Source: Cunninghamella blakesleeana (taxonomy: Eukaryota > Mucoromycota > Mucoromycetes > Mucorales > Cunninghamellaceae). From it: a stretch of 64,000 nt of DNA. Both the position numbers and the translations under genes were made by a program. The stretch covers positions 2,585,501 through 2,649,500 of the forward strand of contig JAFCIZ010000001.1 of NCBI GenBank assembly GCA_017871115.1, written 5' to 3'. The notes beneath the pieces are model-generated. The model was not told where the DNA came from and made no database searches. It saw nothing but the letters and a program-made list of their open reading frames with translations. Position 1 is the first letter of the stretch. Each line of letters starts with the position of its first letter. This document shows positions 23,407 to 39,082 of this stretch, in pieces.

Positions 23407-24091
23407 ATGCTTGAAGTTGATACGAATAAACCTATTATGGTGGATGAAAATCATATGCGTAAACATCGTGTTATGAAACGAAAACTGCTTCAATTTATAA
23501 CCGTAAGTAATATTGTTATTATTTTATTAGAGTCTGTATATGTATATGTACCTTTATTGTTTTAGATTTTTGACGCGACTAAATATACCACTATTGATTT
23601 TATATTCATATTTTTATTACATAGACACATAAAGAAGCTCAAGCCCAATTAGATAAAGCTGCGAAAAAAATTAGAATACTTGAGAAAAGAAATAAGCAAG
23701 TTATAGAAAAATGATATTAAAAATAAATATAAAAATAGCTTATTAAATGATTATTTTAAAAATTATTACTAATTTTTATTATTATTGTTGTCACTTTGTC
23801 GATCATAGGTTACTGAAGAAACAATTAAACAAACCATCAAACGATATGGATATTAGCCCTATGGAAGAAGGAGAAGAGGAAGAAGAAAATGATGATGATG
23901 ACAATGACGACGACGACGATGGTGATATTGAAGAAGGAGAAGGCGAAGAGGATGAAGATGAAGATGAAGATGAGCTTGAAGACGATGATGATGAAGAACT
24001 TGATACTCTGTCGACAGGTATAATTTTTTTCGAAATAGCATGGACGAAAACAATAAGAATAAGAAAAGAATATATATATACGACAAATATA

Positions 24092-24122
<31 letters not shown>

Positions 24123-24757
24123 CTTTTTATTTAGCAAATTCAAGCGCAAAACGAATAGCTCGTCGAAGAGCACCATCATTGTCTGAAATAAAAAGAGATG
24201 AAAACGGACATCCTATTTTACCCATACAATTTGGTCAAGTCAAATTAATCTCTTTAGGGACCATCAATCATACAGACCCAGCTTATCATAATGAAAGATA
24301 CATATGGCCAGTAGGATACGTTGTAGAAAGAACATATATGAGTATGATCGACCCTGAGAACCAAACAGATTATATATGTAAAATAGAAGCTGCTGAAGAT
24401 GATAATGGTCCAATTGTAAGTTTATTGCAAAATAAAAAATTTACATACATAAATACGCGTGCGCGTATAAATATATATGTATTGTTTTTATTATTATTAA
24501 AACTATATTATGTTTTGTACTTTTTAACTTGATAGTTCACAATTCAACCAAAAGATGATCCAGATACTATCTTAACAGGAAAAACACCTACAAGCTGTTG
24601 GGGAACAGTAATCAAAGGCGCAAATAAAGTCCGAAGAAAATCATGCCGGAATGCTATTTCTGGCCCCGAATATTTTGGATTTGGTAATAATGTTATTCGT
24701 ACATTGATTGAAGAGTTGGAAAATGCTGATAAATGTGAAAAATATGTATCTAGTTAA
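23407..24757 (+). CDS. FYRN/FYRC-domain chromatin protein (TBRG1-like)
   Basis: Exons 23407-23502, 23625-23695, 23809-24017, 24135-24415 and 24536-24757 join to 292 aa. The N-terminus is a charged coiled coil (HKEAQAQLDKAAKKIRILEK, then RNKLLKKQLNK) that crosses a GC-AG intron. A long acidic Asp/Glu tract follows. The C-terminal half holds a FYRN domain (GQVKLISLGTINHTDPAYHN, YIWPVGYVVERTYMSM, YICKIEAA) and a FYRC domain (FTIQPKDDPDTILTGKTPTS, then CWGTVIKGANKVRR, ISGPEYFGFGNNVIRTLIEE). FYR domains occur in chromatin proteins such as MLL methyltransferases and TBRG1. A small protein of coiled coil plus FYRN-FYRC most resembles TBRG1. A nuclear chromatin or transcription role is inferred. Confidence 0.88.
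23696..23808 (+). other. GC-AG intron in the FYR gene
   Basis: The donor reads AA|GCAAGT, the recognised GC-donor consensus, and the acceptor is ATAG at 23805-23808. Joining gives RNKLLKKQ in frame. The only nearby GT (23700) would give a frame that stops within about 16 codons. Confidence 0.75.
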
Positions 24758-24826
24758 TGGTGATGGGTCTTTGTATAATTGTTTAGCCTAATAAATAAAT
24801 AAGGACTTTTAAGGGTTCATCAGAAC

Positions 24827-24863
<37 letters not shown>

Positions 24864-25451
24864 GAAGTGTCTCGTTTAAATGTTATTGCATGGTATTTTT
24901 TACCCAATCATTGGTTTTTTAAATCACCGTTCAAAAATTCGCATGATTTTTATGTTTCTTATCGATCATAATATTTAATCCGAGGTTACACTTGGTAAAA
25001 AACAATATATTTTTTGTTTTGTTTTATTAATATATATATATATGTATATATATACGTATATATACATATATTATACAATAAAAAGTATTTTTTTTTAAAT
25101 AGAGTTAAAATAAAATAGTTTATAAAAATACTATTTGGTTAAAAAGTAAATGCACTAAAATAATAAACATACTAATAAAAACTTTCCAGCACTTTCTACA
25201 TAAATCACAATACCCATGTATTGGTTGCATTAATTCACAAAATTTTCTCCGACTACCCGTCCGAGCAACATAAAAATTATTTTTTTTCCAGCGCTTTCTT
25301 TTTTTTTCTCTCTCTTTCTTCTTTTTTCTTTTTTCTTTTTTTCTTTTATCTATATATAAACGTATAAACAGATCTTTTATTTTTTCTCTTTTTTCTTTTC
25401 TTTAATTCATTTGTAAATAATATTCATTAAAAAAAACATATTTAGTATATA
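24758..25451 (+). promoter_or_regulatory. HSP70 upstream region with heat-shock-like elements and TATA box
   Basis: Contains a TATATATAAA element at 25351-25360, about 90 bases before the HSP70 start codon, and a long CT-rich patch on the sense strand (about 25286-25410). Two copies of TTCCAGCRCTTTC lie at 25184-25196 and 25286-25298. Each fits the three-unit heat shock element TTCnnGAAnnTTC except for the middle triplet (GCA or GCG instead of GAA). The left part carries the 3' end of the FYR gene and an AAT repeat near 24834-24858. Confidence 0.5.
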
Positions 25452-27909
<2,458 letters not shown>

Positions 27910-28463
27910 ATGCTATAGTATGGGGTTTATTTTTAATTTTTCATGTTCCTTTACTTAAAATATATATAAAAAATATAGCTCGTTAAAAAAGAGTTTAGTT
28001 TGTTATAAATATAAATAAAATTCGTATAATATATTTTTTTCTAAAAAATAAATAGTGTGTAAATAATATATTTTAAATTAAATCGTGTTTGATATTTTGA
28101 AATATTAATTCAAAAGTAACTTACTTTTTTATTTATTAAGGTGTCAACCTTTTTTCATTATGAATTTTCTGTAATTGATCACAGTAGAAAATTATTATTT
28201 TTTAAAAATGATTATTTTTACAGTTAAAAAAGAAAAAATAACCTGGGATTGAATTGATAAAGCGTTGGAGCAAGGTTGTACAAATTAAAAAGTTTCAGTT
28301 CACACGTAAATAAAAAAATACTTAAAAATGAATAATTCCTGTACATACTACATCTTAATACCCATTAATAGATTGGATTATATATATATATAGCAGAGTT
28401 ACATAATAAAAAGCAAAGATAAATACTTATTTTATTTTTTAAAACGGTTCATACGTATATATA

Positions 28464-28500
<37 letters not shown>

Positions 28501-28736
28501 AATACCATCAAAATTATTATTTTTATTTCGAAACATTCATTTTGACATGTCAAAAATATATATAAATATATTTATTTAATACACACAGCACAAATAAAAT
28601 AAAATTAATTAATCTAACAATACAAAAAAATTCCATATAAAAAATATAAATACTAAATAATAACTAATAATTAATAAATAAATAATAAATAAATAGGGTT
28701 TGATATATAAATAAAATACAATGAATAAGCTCTTAT
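27910..28736. other. Convergent intergenic region
   Basis: 3' flanks of HSP70 and the purine transporter. Very AT-rich with long (TA)n stretches (about 28455-28497). No gene or structured RNA recognised. Confidence 0.5.
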
Positions 28737-31005
28737 TTATTTGTATAATTCTATCTTTTCATTGTTAAGATCAATATCGTGACGGCTTGTTGTATCTGAT
28801 TCAGCAGCAGAAGTAACGACAATATGAGGATCAACCTCTACTTCATCATCATCATCAAAATCATCTTGATTCCAATCGAATTCTTTGCCTTGAGCTTTAG
28901 CAATTAAATAACGAATCCAAATAGGAACAAATGATCTGGATAAAGCTGCATCCCACCAATTTTCACGTAATGAATAGTCAGGTCGAATATAACCACGGGT
29001 AGATTTATCCATAATATAGACAAATCCATTAATGACAATATAACTTAAAATTCCACCAATAACACCATAAGCAATGGAATAAGTGAAAGGCATGACGGCT
29101 AAAGTAATAAAAGCAGGAATAGCATCCCCAGGATAATCCCAATTAATATTACGAATACTGGAAGTCATCATAGAACCAACAATAATCAAAGCAGGCCCAG
29201 TAGACCAAGGTGGAAAGCTTGCAAAAATAGGTGAGAAGAATATGGTAATAAAGAAACCAAAAGCAATGGTTATAGCAGTAATACCGGTACGACCTCCTTC
29301 GGCAATACCACTTCCACTTTCAACAAAGGCTGTGCAAGGAGAGCTACCAAAACAAGCACCAATACTAACGGCAACAGCGTCTGTCATAAAAGCATAAGTT
29401 GATTTTTCAAAATCACCACTCTTGTCTGTGAATCCACCATATTTGGCCATAGAATACATAGTACCAGTTGTATCAAGAATATCAACATATAGGAAAGTAA
29501 TAAGAGCAATCCAAACATCTTTGCCAGATAAGTCAAAGTTGAATTTACCCAAAGTACTAAATAAATTATTAAATATAACAAAAAAAAAAAAAAAAAAATA
29601 AAGTTGATTTATCAATAACAATAATAATGTTACAGTGATCATTTGTTTACAACTGAAAAGTGTTTTGATTTTGATATTTTTAAAAGAAAAAGACTTACTG
29701 AGTCATACTATGTAGAGAAACGACCTGCTTGAAATAATTAAACATATTATCACCTTGTGGAGTATAAGGGAAATAAGTAACAGCACTAACACGAGGCCAA
29801 GAAGTAATAGCAATAAAGATGATAGAAATCAAAATAGCACCACGAACGCGGTATAACATCAAAATAGCCATGATTACTAAACCCAAGAGACCCATATATA
29901 AAGTAGGTGATTCCATACGACCCCATTCACACACACCATCAGCACTTTTAGCAGCAGCGGGACAACCCCCTAAACCAACTAACGTAGCTTTATCTAATGT
30001 AACGAGACCAATACCGGCGGATGTTTGTAAACCGATAAAACACAAGTATAAACCGATACCACAACCCATAGCAATCTTGATACTCATAGGAATAACACGG
30101 GCTAGCCATTGTCGAATACCAAATATAGATAATATAAAGAATATGATACCTTCGATAAATACTGCAGCTAAAGCAGTTTCATAGGACACTTTCCCCTAAT
30201 TAATATAAACAAATAAATATGTATATAAATATAATATTAAATTAGTAAATAAATAAATGAATAATAAATAAATAAATATGTATATATATTAACAGATAAA
30301 GTTTATATTAAATGATCCTATTTCTTCCTTTGTCTTTTTTTTTCAATCTTCAACTTACTGTTCCGTGATATCCGACGACTGTATAAGTAAAGTAAGCATT
30401 CAAACCCATACTATATTTAGAATTGGTAAATGAGAAAAAAATTTTTTTGACATCCAATTATTTTTTTTTTTTTAAGGAAATAAAATAAAGTTTTACTAAC
30501 CCAGGGGCAAGTCCAAGTGGTAAGTTAGCAAAAAGGCCCATTAAAAAGGAAGAAATCATAGCAATAATAGAAGTGGCCATAATTAGATCAAGTTTCACTT
30601 CATAAACGCAATTCATATAGTCAGCATTATTATCACAAACAGGATCGTCAGGTGTAGATTCGCAAACGCAACTGCCACCAGAAGCGGAAATAATGGAAGC
30701 GTTGACAGAGATAATATATGCCTAAAAAATGGTAGTAATAATAAATAATAATAATGAGTTTACTTTTTCTTTCATATTTTACAAATACGATTTATACTCC
30801 TCTTTCTTCCTTTTCTTTATACTTTTTAGAAATAAATAAATAAATAATAACATACCATAGCAAAGAAAGTGGTCAAACCAGCACGAATTTCAGTAGAAAA
30901 ACGAGTGTTTGGTCTTTCACGATAGGCACCAGACCCTTCTAATTGAAAGTGCTTTCCAATAAAGGAATCAGCTACTTTATCGTTTAATGATTCAAAAAAA
31001 CCCAT
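28737..31005 (-). CDS. azgA: AzgA-type purine (hypoxanthine/adenine/guanine) permease
   Basis: Exons on the complement 30856-31005, 30501-30721, 30359-30410, 29699-30195 and 28737-29556 join to 579 aa. The N-terminus (MGFFESLNDKVADSFIGKHF, then RFSTEIRAGLTTFFAMAYII) is typical of the AzgA-like branch of the NCS2/NAT superfamily. So are APGMGLNAYFTYTVVGYHG, VFIEGIIFFILS, IGLYLCFIGLQ, FLYVDILDTTGTMYSMAKYG, CFGSSPCTAFVESGSGIAEG and GRTGITAITIAFGFF. These include the acidic and Gly-rich motifs that line the substrate site. About 12-14 membrane helices are predictable by eye. The cytosolic C-terminus is acidic (DDFDDDDEVEVD). By homology with Aspergillus AzgA it should be a plasma-membrane proton symporter for purine bases. 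Substrate preference is inferred. Confidence 0.92.
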
Positions 31006-32330
31006 TTAATGGTTTTCCTTTAAGGACTGAATTTTTTATGAGTTTAAAATAAAAAAAAATTAAGAAAGAGAAAGAGGAAAAAAAGTGAGTTGGAAAAATC
31101 TTTTAAATTGAATATGGACTGAGTTTAAAAATATAATTTACTTAACAATAAGAGCTTATCTCTTAACTGATAAGACTCTTCAAAATGTTTATCTTATTTT
31201 GTTTTCATAATCTATTTATTTTCTTTTTTTGAATATAAAAATACGTGGTATTATGAAAATAGAAATTTTATGCAATAGGCACTATTTATAATAGTAATCA
31301 ATGTATATAAAATTGCTTGAATTGCTTATAATTTTTTTTCTTAGTAATTGATAAAACACCAAAAAGAAAAAAGAAAAATCTTGAATGATGGTATATATTT
31401 ATTAATATCAATTTCCAGGTCAAAATGACAAACGGATTAACCTATGTAGACCAAAAAATTAAAATAAAGAAGATATTATATTTATTATACTAGTATATAC
31501 TTTGTTGATAAGAATGGTGGATATTAACTTAAATTAAAATTATATATAAATATTCCATATACCAATCACTCATGTGATATCATGTATTTTTCATTTTTAA
31601 AATAAAATACATACATACTATCTTGATATTATTTAACAGTACAATGATACATTTTGCTTTTGGGTATATTTAATTTTTCTATATTTAATTTTTTTACGTA
31701 AATAGTAAAAAAAAAAAGATTAATTAGATATATCGACTATGATAATATATAACGCATACTTATAAAATACCTTTTATTAAATGAGTGGAGTGATTCATAG
31801 ATACACAAGATTTTAAACTGGTTCACAAAATAGATCTTTTTTTTTAAAAAAAAAATACCAATTCCGCTCGTCCTACTACTTAATTATAGTATTGATTGAA
31901 CTCTGTAGAAAATATAAACTGATGTAATTTTAAAAATGATGTATATTATTATAAAAAAAATTACAAGTGAAATAGCTATATTAATATTGAAAATAAATAT
32001 AAAAAAAGGTGATCATATTTAATACTTTTATATAGTTAAGAGAAAAAAGAAAAAAAGAGGAATAATAAATAAAATAAAATTATTTAAATTTATTAATAAA
32101 AATAAAATAAAATAAAATAAAATAAAAAAATAGATACTAAAATATTACATAGTTCTAATGGTAACAGTAATAAATAAATTCAATAAATGTCAAAAAATGA
32201 GTAATTAGAAAAATGCATTATTTATGAGTAGTAAAAAAAAAGACTGGCTTTAAATTATTTTTTTTGAATATCTTGAATTTCAAAAAAAATCTTTTCCTTC
32301 TTACTTTTTTTTTAACAGTGTAGATAGATA
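31006..32330. other. Intergenic region between divergent genes, 1.3 kb
   Basis: 5' flanks of the purine permease (purine-rich on the plus strand at about 31048-31095, i.e. a CT patch on its sense strand) and of ENY2 (CT-rich at about 32291-32312). Also (AAAAT)n-like repeats around 32095-32128. No coding potential recognised. Confidence 0.5.
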
Positions 32331-32959
32331 ATGTCAACGGATGAAAATTTAGTTACTATTATAAACCAACACTTTGTAAATTCTGGTGAAAAACAAAGGT
32401 AACGTTTTCATTTATTTACTTATTTATTTAAATGGTTAAAAACTTTTTATAATCTATAAATATACTCATTAATACTTATACCATCTCTTCCATTTTCTTT
32501 TTTTTAAACCAATCTCAAAATAGATTATTAACACTATTAAAGGCACGACTGGCAGAAACAAGTTGGAGTGATAACTATTATGCACACTGTAAAGGTAAAT
32601 CATGTACATAGTTATAAGTTATATATATATATATATATATATATATAATGTTTTTTATATTTATGAAATACATTTATTTTATTTTATTTTTGAACTAGAA
32701 ACAATGCATAGTAAAAAAGATAACTTTACCTTGGATGAATTAATACAAGAAACATCCGATTTTGGAAAAAGTAAAATATTTATTTCGATATACTACTTAT
32801 ATATAAATGCATATGTTAACTATCCATTTTGTTAATATATATATAAATATATATTTATATATAGGTACTATAAATGAATCGATAAAGAAAGAAGTATTAA
32901 CACTGATTAAGAAGTTTTTAATTGAAACGACTAATATAAACGAACCATCAAACCATTAA
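32331..32959 (+). CDS. ENY2: ENY2/Sus1, SAGA and TREX-2 subunit
   Basis: Four small exons, 32331-32398, 32524-32594, 32699-32770 and 32865-32959, join to 101 aa, the normal size for ENY2/Sus1. The helical repeat matches the family: TIINQHFVNSGEKQRLLTLL, then KARLAETSWSDNYYAHCKE, TLDELIQETSDFGKSTINES and IKKEVLTLIKKFLIE. ENY2/Sus1 sits in the SAGA deubiquitinase module and in TREX-2 at the nuclear pore, coupling transcription to mRNA export. With three introns in about 300 coding bases, frame searches see only fragments. In budding yeast SUS1 is also a multi-intron gene. Confidence 0.93.
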
Positions 32960-33570
32960 TAGAAACAAAACCTTGTCATCCTTCCTTGTACACTTATGCA
33001 TATTATCATTTTTCTCATTTTTCTTAGCGAGATTCAAAATATATAATTCACTATCTTTTTATATATAATGTTATACTTAATACAATTGATTTCTTTTACT
33101 ATTATTATCATTCTATTATTTTATTAGGCTTTAACAATAAATAATTTTTTAAGAAAAAGATTCATAGTATGGAATTAAAAAAAATCACATGTTGAGCTTG
33201 TACTCTTATATTGAATATTAATTGACTAGAAAAATAAATAAATCAAATCCAAATGGGCGAAACAAATTCTATATACATAATGAAAATAATTTATTCAACA
33301 AATTGATGATAGTGATGATTTCACAATAATGTAAAGTAATATAGAATAAAATAATTTACCGACGAAATATTAGAGCTTCAAATATACTAATGATGGGTAG
33401 TTAATTATTTTGATCATACTTTAATTTCGATGTGGATATTGATATAAATAAAATCAATATGATAATTTACATTGAATAACTTCTTTTTTTTCCCTTATTT
33501 TGTTTTTTTTTTTTTTTATCCTTTTCGTATACTTTTTTATTGTTATATTATACAAATTGATATCCTAATT
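32960..33570. other. Convergent intergenic region
   Basis: 3' flanks of ENY2 and NAA10. Low-complexity AT sequence with T homopolymers near 33480-33520. Nothing recognised. Confidence 0.5.
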
Positions 33571-34069
33571 CTATTTTTTTCCAGATTCATTAACTTCTTC
33601 TACGAGTACTCGAGTTGGTTTTTTGGTTTCCTTAAAAGTTAAACGCATAGCATAAGCATCTTCCCCATCAGCATAATATTTCTTTTCAATTTCATGAACA
33701 CTATTATAAATATAAATTTATAAATATATGTAAATTTTTGTATAAACAACGCGTCAATCGCTCTATATCTGCCTTTAACTCTGTTTGTTTTTATTTTTAT
33801 TTTTATTTTTATTATATATATATAATGAATTACCTAAATTTCAAAGTGTCACGATAAAGACCAATAGCAGCTCGATTTGTTTTTCTAACATGGAGAGATA
33901 CGTAGTGAGCATCAAAAACTTCGGTCATTTGTGAAGAAGCTTGTTTCATTAATTTTTCTGCAAGACCTAATCTTCTATATGTTCTCATAACTGACAATGA
34001 TGTGATATGACCGTGAGGTACGTCTGTTTGTCCCTCTTCCCTATAAATATTCGTAAAAACAAACACAAG

Positions 34070-34102
<33 letters not shown>

Positions 34103-34556
34103 CGTTAAATTATATTTCATTTTATTCAATAATACTTTTTTACTTTCCTTTTTTACTTTTTTAAAATTTTTATATTTTTATATATATTACATTTTAGCAA
34201 GCACATATCCAACTATTTTTCCATTTTCATCTTCGGCGACAAAAGATAACTGGGGCCATGATACAGCATGATATAAATCTAGTAACGAATAAATAAATAC
34301 AAACATTTTATTAATATGTTTATGTATATATCTATATACATTCATACACATATACTGGTATATGTATAATTAAAAATTAGTTACGTACAATATTTCATTT
34401 GGTAGTTTTCAGGAAGGTCAAGAAGATTACAATTTTGAATGGCAATCAAATCCTCTACCTATTAAGAAAAATAGTATGGTGAGTATTTTATATCTATCGA
34501 ATATATATATTATTAAAATAATACACATCACATACAGTAGCTCTTCTAATATTCAT
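33571..34556 (-). CDS. NAA10: N-alpha-acetyltransferase catalytic subunit NAA10/Ard1
   Basis: Five complement exons, 34536-34556, 34389-34458, 34191-34278, 33834-34040 and 33571-33700, join to 171 aa. The first coding exon is only seven codons (MNIRRAT). The joined sequence follows NAA10 closely: [80 protein letters not shown] (the acetyl-CoA-binding R-x-x-G-x-A loop) and [20 protein letters not shown], then [18 protein letters not shown]10 is the catalytic GNAT subunit of NatA, acetylating Ser-, Ala-, Thr- and Gly-starting nascent chains together with NAA15 at the ribosome. The C-terminal tail is short compared with animal NAA10. Confidence 0.95.
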
Positions 34557-35046
34557 GTTATATGTTTAATTGGGAAATGAGAACACGGAGCAAAAAAAAA
34601 AAACGAAAAAGATTATTTTTTTTAATGGCTAAAATTCTATCTTCAAACCCCGATTTTTTTTCTGATAATAGTCACTTACATTAATTCAGGCACTCATTTT
34701 TTTCTTTACCTATCTCATATTCTTTTCATTGTTTCGATTATCTTTAAGAAATATTGAATAAACGATAACATATTTTAAACATACATGGCTGAATTTAATT
34801 AATTATTGAAGCATTAAAATATTGAATACATAAAACTGCATCACTAAATTTGTTATTGGTTAAATATATTCAATTCAATTAATTTATATATAGTTTTCTT
34901 TTTTTATTATTATATCCCCAAGAGCGAAAAAAAAAGCATTAAAAATAAATTAGCATTACAAAAAAATTAAAACACCGCTACAAATTTTTTTTAAAAATTT
35001 ACGCTGTTCTTTTTTTTTTCTTTTTTCTCTTTTTTTAAATGCTTAA
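34557..35046. other. Intergenic region between divergent NAA10 and IPO13
   Basis: Likely shared promoter. A CT-rich patch lies at about 35007-35036, just before the IPO13 start. No other gene seen. Confidence 0.5.
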
Positions 35047-38000
35047 ATGCAATCGATTCATATTAACCAAGTACAGAATGTTAGTAAAAGATCTATATTT
35101 ACACTTGTTTTTATAAATTAAAAATAATATAATATTTACTCAAGTATGATTATTATATAGTTGGTTCAACAACTCTACTCTTCGGTAGATACTCAGGTTA
35201 CAAAATCTATTCAAGAACAATTACAAAGTTTTCAAAAACTACCAGAAGCATGGGAACTAGCTTCACAATTATTAGCAACTGATGTAAACAATGATAAAAT
35301 AATGATAAAATAATATTCAATTAATAACAACAAAACATACTTCCAATGAATAACAACAAAACGTATTGTCAACGAGATAATATATTAATAGTATTTTTTT
35401 TTCTTTATTATTAATATTTTTATAGTCTGATCAATGTCATTTTTTTGGTGCTCATACCTTCCAAGTTAAAATAATTCGCGATTGGTACTGATAATAATAA
35501 TAATAGTAATAATAATAATAATAGTATATATATATATATATATTTATATATAATTTTTTTTTTTTTTGAATTTCTTTGTTTTAAATATAGGGATACACTT
35601 CCAGCCGATCGTATTGATTGGTTGAGAGAAGAATTATATACTTGGATAATAAAATGCAGTAGTGGCCCGATCTTTGTCACTAGAAAACTATGTATTGCAG
35701 TAAGTTATCACTTCATCGTTATTATTATTATATGTATAGGATTGTTTTATACAGCATTTTTCAATGTGATTTATGATTATATCTATTTATATAATTTATT
35801 ATACCATGTAGCTGATATCGTACGCTTTCCAAGTAGTTCCACAACATTGGCAGCAATTTATTCCTCAATCAGTTAATGCTTTAGTCTCTGGTGCGCAATT
35901 ATACGGAATACCTGATCAAACTATGAGCAATACAATGTTAGAATATCTTACTCTAATTCCTGAAGAAGTATCTAATATTGACTTGATTGGTGGAAAAAAG
36001 TAATTTTTTAAAAGAAAAACTTGATGACCAAAAGGAAAAAAGATAGAAAAGAATTGATGCATTTAGGACGTTACTGATAATGAATTTCTTTATATATTTT
36101 TTAAAAAAATAAAATAAAATAATAACATAGGTTACAAATTGCTCAAGAATTGAAGGGAAGTATACCTCATGTATTATCAACTTTATCGAATTTTCTTTTT
36201 TCAGCGCAAAATGGAGATACCGTTACTCTTAATAAATCATTAAAATGTTTTCAAAGTTGGATTCAATATGGTATAGATATAGAGTATGTAAAAAGCAAGG
36301 GCCATTTAAATATATATAAAATTAAAGCACATGATTCAAAATGAACAAGTAGGGCTTATTAATGGTTTTTATTTATTCTTTATTTCATAGACAAGTAGTT
36401 CCTTTATTACAACAAACTATGGTACTTTTAGACAACGATGAATTATTTGAATCGGCATCTGATGTATTACTGGAAGGAATGCAACAAGTATCGTGGACAA
36501 GGTATAATTCTTTCAGAGACGAACTTTTGGTCTGCTTTACTAGTGATGGGATGAAAAAAAGATTTACTGACTGTATGACTGGTAAAATTATTTATATATG
36601 AATATATGCATGTGATAGAGAAATGGAAATAAAGTGATAATTGTATAGTTATATATGCCTGTTTTATTTTATTTTAAATATATATATTATAGAGGAAGAT
36701 GAAGAAATTGGAAGACCATTAGCAAAACTTTTCACTACCTTTATTGAAACCTTTACTGATTATGTTTCTATTCAATTAGCAAGATACGATATAAAATGTT
36801 TGATGGAAATGGTATTACAATTGACTGGTTTCAATGGATACTACCCTGTTGATCAAGAAATTAGTGAAATTCCACTTAATGTTTGGTATGTTTTACAAGA
36901 GACATTGTATGACAACGGTGTCATTCCTATTCGGTACAACAATACAGCAATTCGAGATGGTGATGATGATATATCTATAGAGTTAGTGAATGATTCTTCA
37001 ATAGAACAAAGATTATGGATACAACAGTGCGGAGAAGCAGCTATTATTCTTTATAGACAATTGGTATCAATCATAAAACAAAAAGCAATTTTCCCAGATG
37101 ATACCACTTGGCAATCATGGACAAAAGGTAAAAAAAAAAAAAAAAAAAAAAGAGATTAATTTTAAAAATTTTTTTAAATACGTTTGGTTATATACTTTTA
37201 TTATTTTTAGATTTAAAAGACAAATTTCGTATTTGTCGTCGTGATTTAGGCGACACTATAATAAATTCCTACTATGTTCTTCGTGGGGATATGCTTGGTA
37301 TTTTATTCGATCATCTTTTTTCGACATTGAATAATTGGAACGCAATGCAGACAGCTCATTTAGATTTGGAAGCTACTCTTTTTTGTTTGAAAAGTGTATC
37401 TGAAGAAATACCTACTGATGAAAATGAACACATTGCAAAATTGTTTGAATCCAATACTTTACAACTTTTAACTTCTGAAAATAATACAAGATTACAAGTA
37501 ACTTCATTAGCTTTGATGGGTAAGAACTATTTGTTTTATTTATTTATTGATATGGTAATTTGTATAATTTATATACTAATACACATTATTATTATTTTAT
37601 TATTTACATATATATATTATAAAGGTGCTCTTGCTGAATGGTTGAAAGGCCATCCTCAATTTTTAGCCCCTGTAATGAATTATATTGTACCACGTCTTGG
37701 TGAACCAAAATTATCGTTTTATGCCGCTTCTGCTTTTTCTAACATATGTGATATATGTCGTGAATCTCTGAAAGATGGCTTAGATAGCCTGATGAATATA
37801 TATGGTACTACTGCAGCATCAAGTATTGACGTAAGAATTACTATTAATTTAAAAGAAAAGAGAAGAAACAACAATGATGATTAAAATTGGATTAATTTTA
37901 ATATATCTACTTTTTTTTTTTTAACCCATACCATCTTTACTATTATTAGCCTCGAGTCATGAAAAAAGTTGTTGAATCTGTTGCATCAGTTATTCAAGTT

Positions 38001-39035
38001 CTACCACCAGATCGTTCAATTGGCCCTCTTATGGTAAAAATAGATAAATATGTATTTTTATGGACCAAGAAATTATTTTAATATATATATATATATATAT
38101 GTGTGTGTGTACCCCATTCGCTAATGATTTTTTTTTATTTATATAAATATATAATATAGATATTAACTGGTAGTATACTACGTGAAATGAATAACTTATT
38201 AAATCAGGATCCAAATCAAAGTCGTGACTCCGTTATATCTCAACTGGAAAACCTTTCATCATGTTGTAGAGGTATTCAAGCACCTACGGATGATTATCAG
38301 TCTTTATCAACAAGAAACGACACGTATGATTCATTTGCTACTGGTCAACTTACTGCTGTATATAATGATGTGGATGGATTTAAACAAATGACAAACGCTT
38401 TAACCGACATAATACAACGTACTGCTACAATATGGTCTAGAGATGAAGAAGTTATGAAGGTAAATAATGATGATGCCAATATTAAAAATAATAATAAAAA
38501 GCAATTATAATTATAAAATTATATAAATATAAAGATATTAAAGGTACTTATATGCTTTTTCTTTCGTCTTTTTTTTTATATTCATATGCATGTTTAGTCG
38601 CTATCACAATTTTTAGAAGCTGGTATTCGATCAACTAGCCCTTTATTAACATTGGCATTCGAAGATTTGATCATCTTAATCGAAAATGGATACAAAGTAT
38701 CCGGATTTGCCTCGTGGTTAGATATTAGCTCATTTGCTATGACAGTGTATGGTGGTCAAGAACCAAGAATGTTGGTGTTACAGAATCTTCTTATTAGTTT
38801 GACTGAAAAAACATTAAGTTTTATAAGCACAGCAGAAGGTGGGAAAAATGAAATAAAATACAAATTGAATAATATATATGTGTGTGTACTTGTGTGTATG
38901 GTAACAAGAACTAAATAATTTATTGCTATTATTATTATAATTATTATTATTATTAATTAATAGATATGGAACAATATCCTGATGTTATTCACAGTTACTT
39001 TAATCTTCTTTCAAGGGTAAGTAAAATGACATATA

Positions 39036-39082
<47 letters not shown>

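Noticed and set aside
29819..30184. Rightward 121-codon frame across the purine permease
   Set aside because: Opposite strand of exon 4 of the permease, whose translation is clearly conserved.
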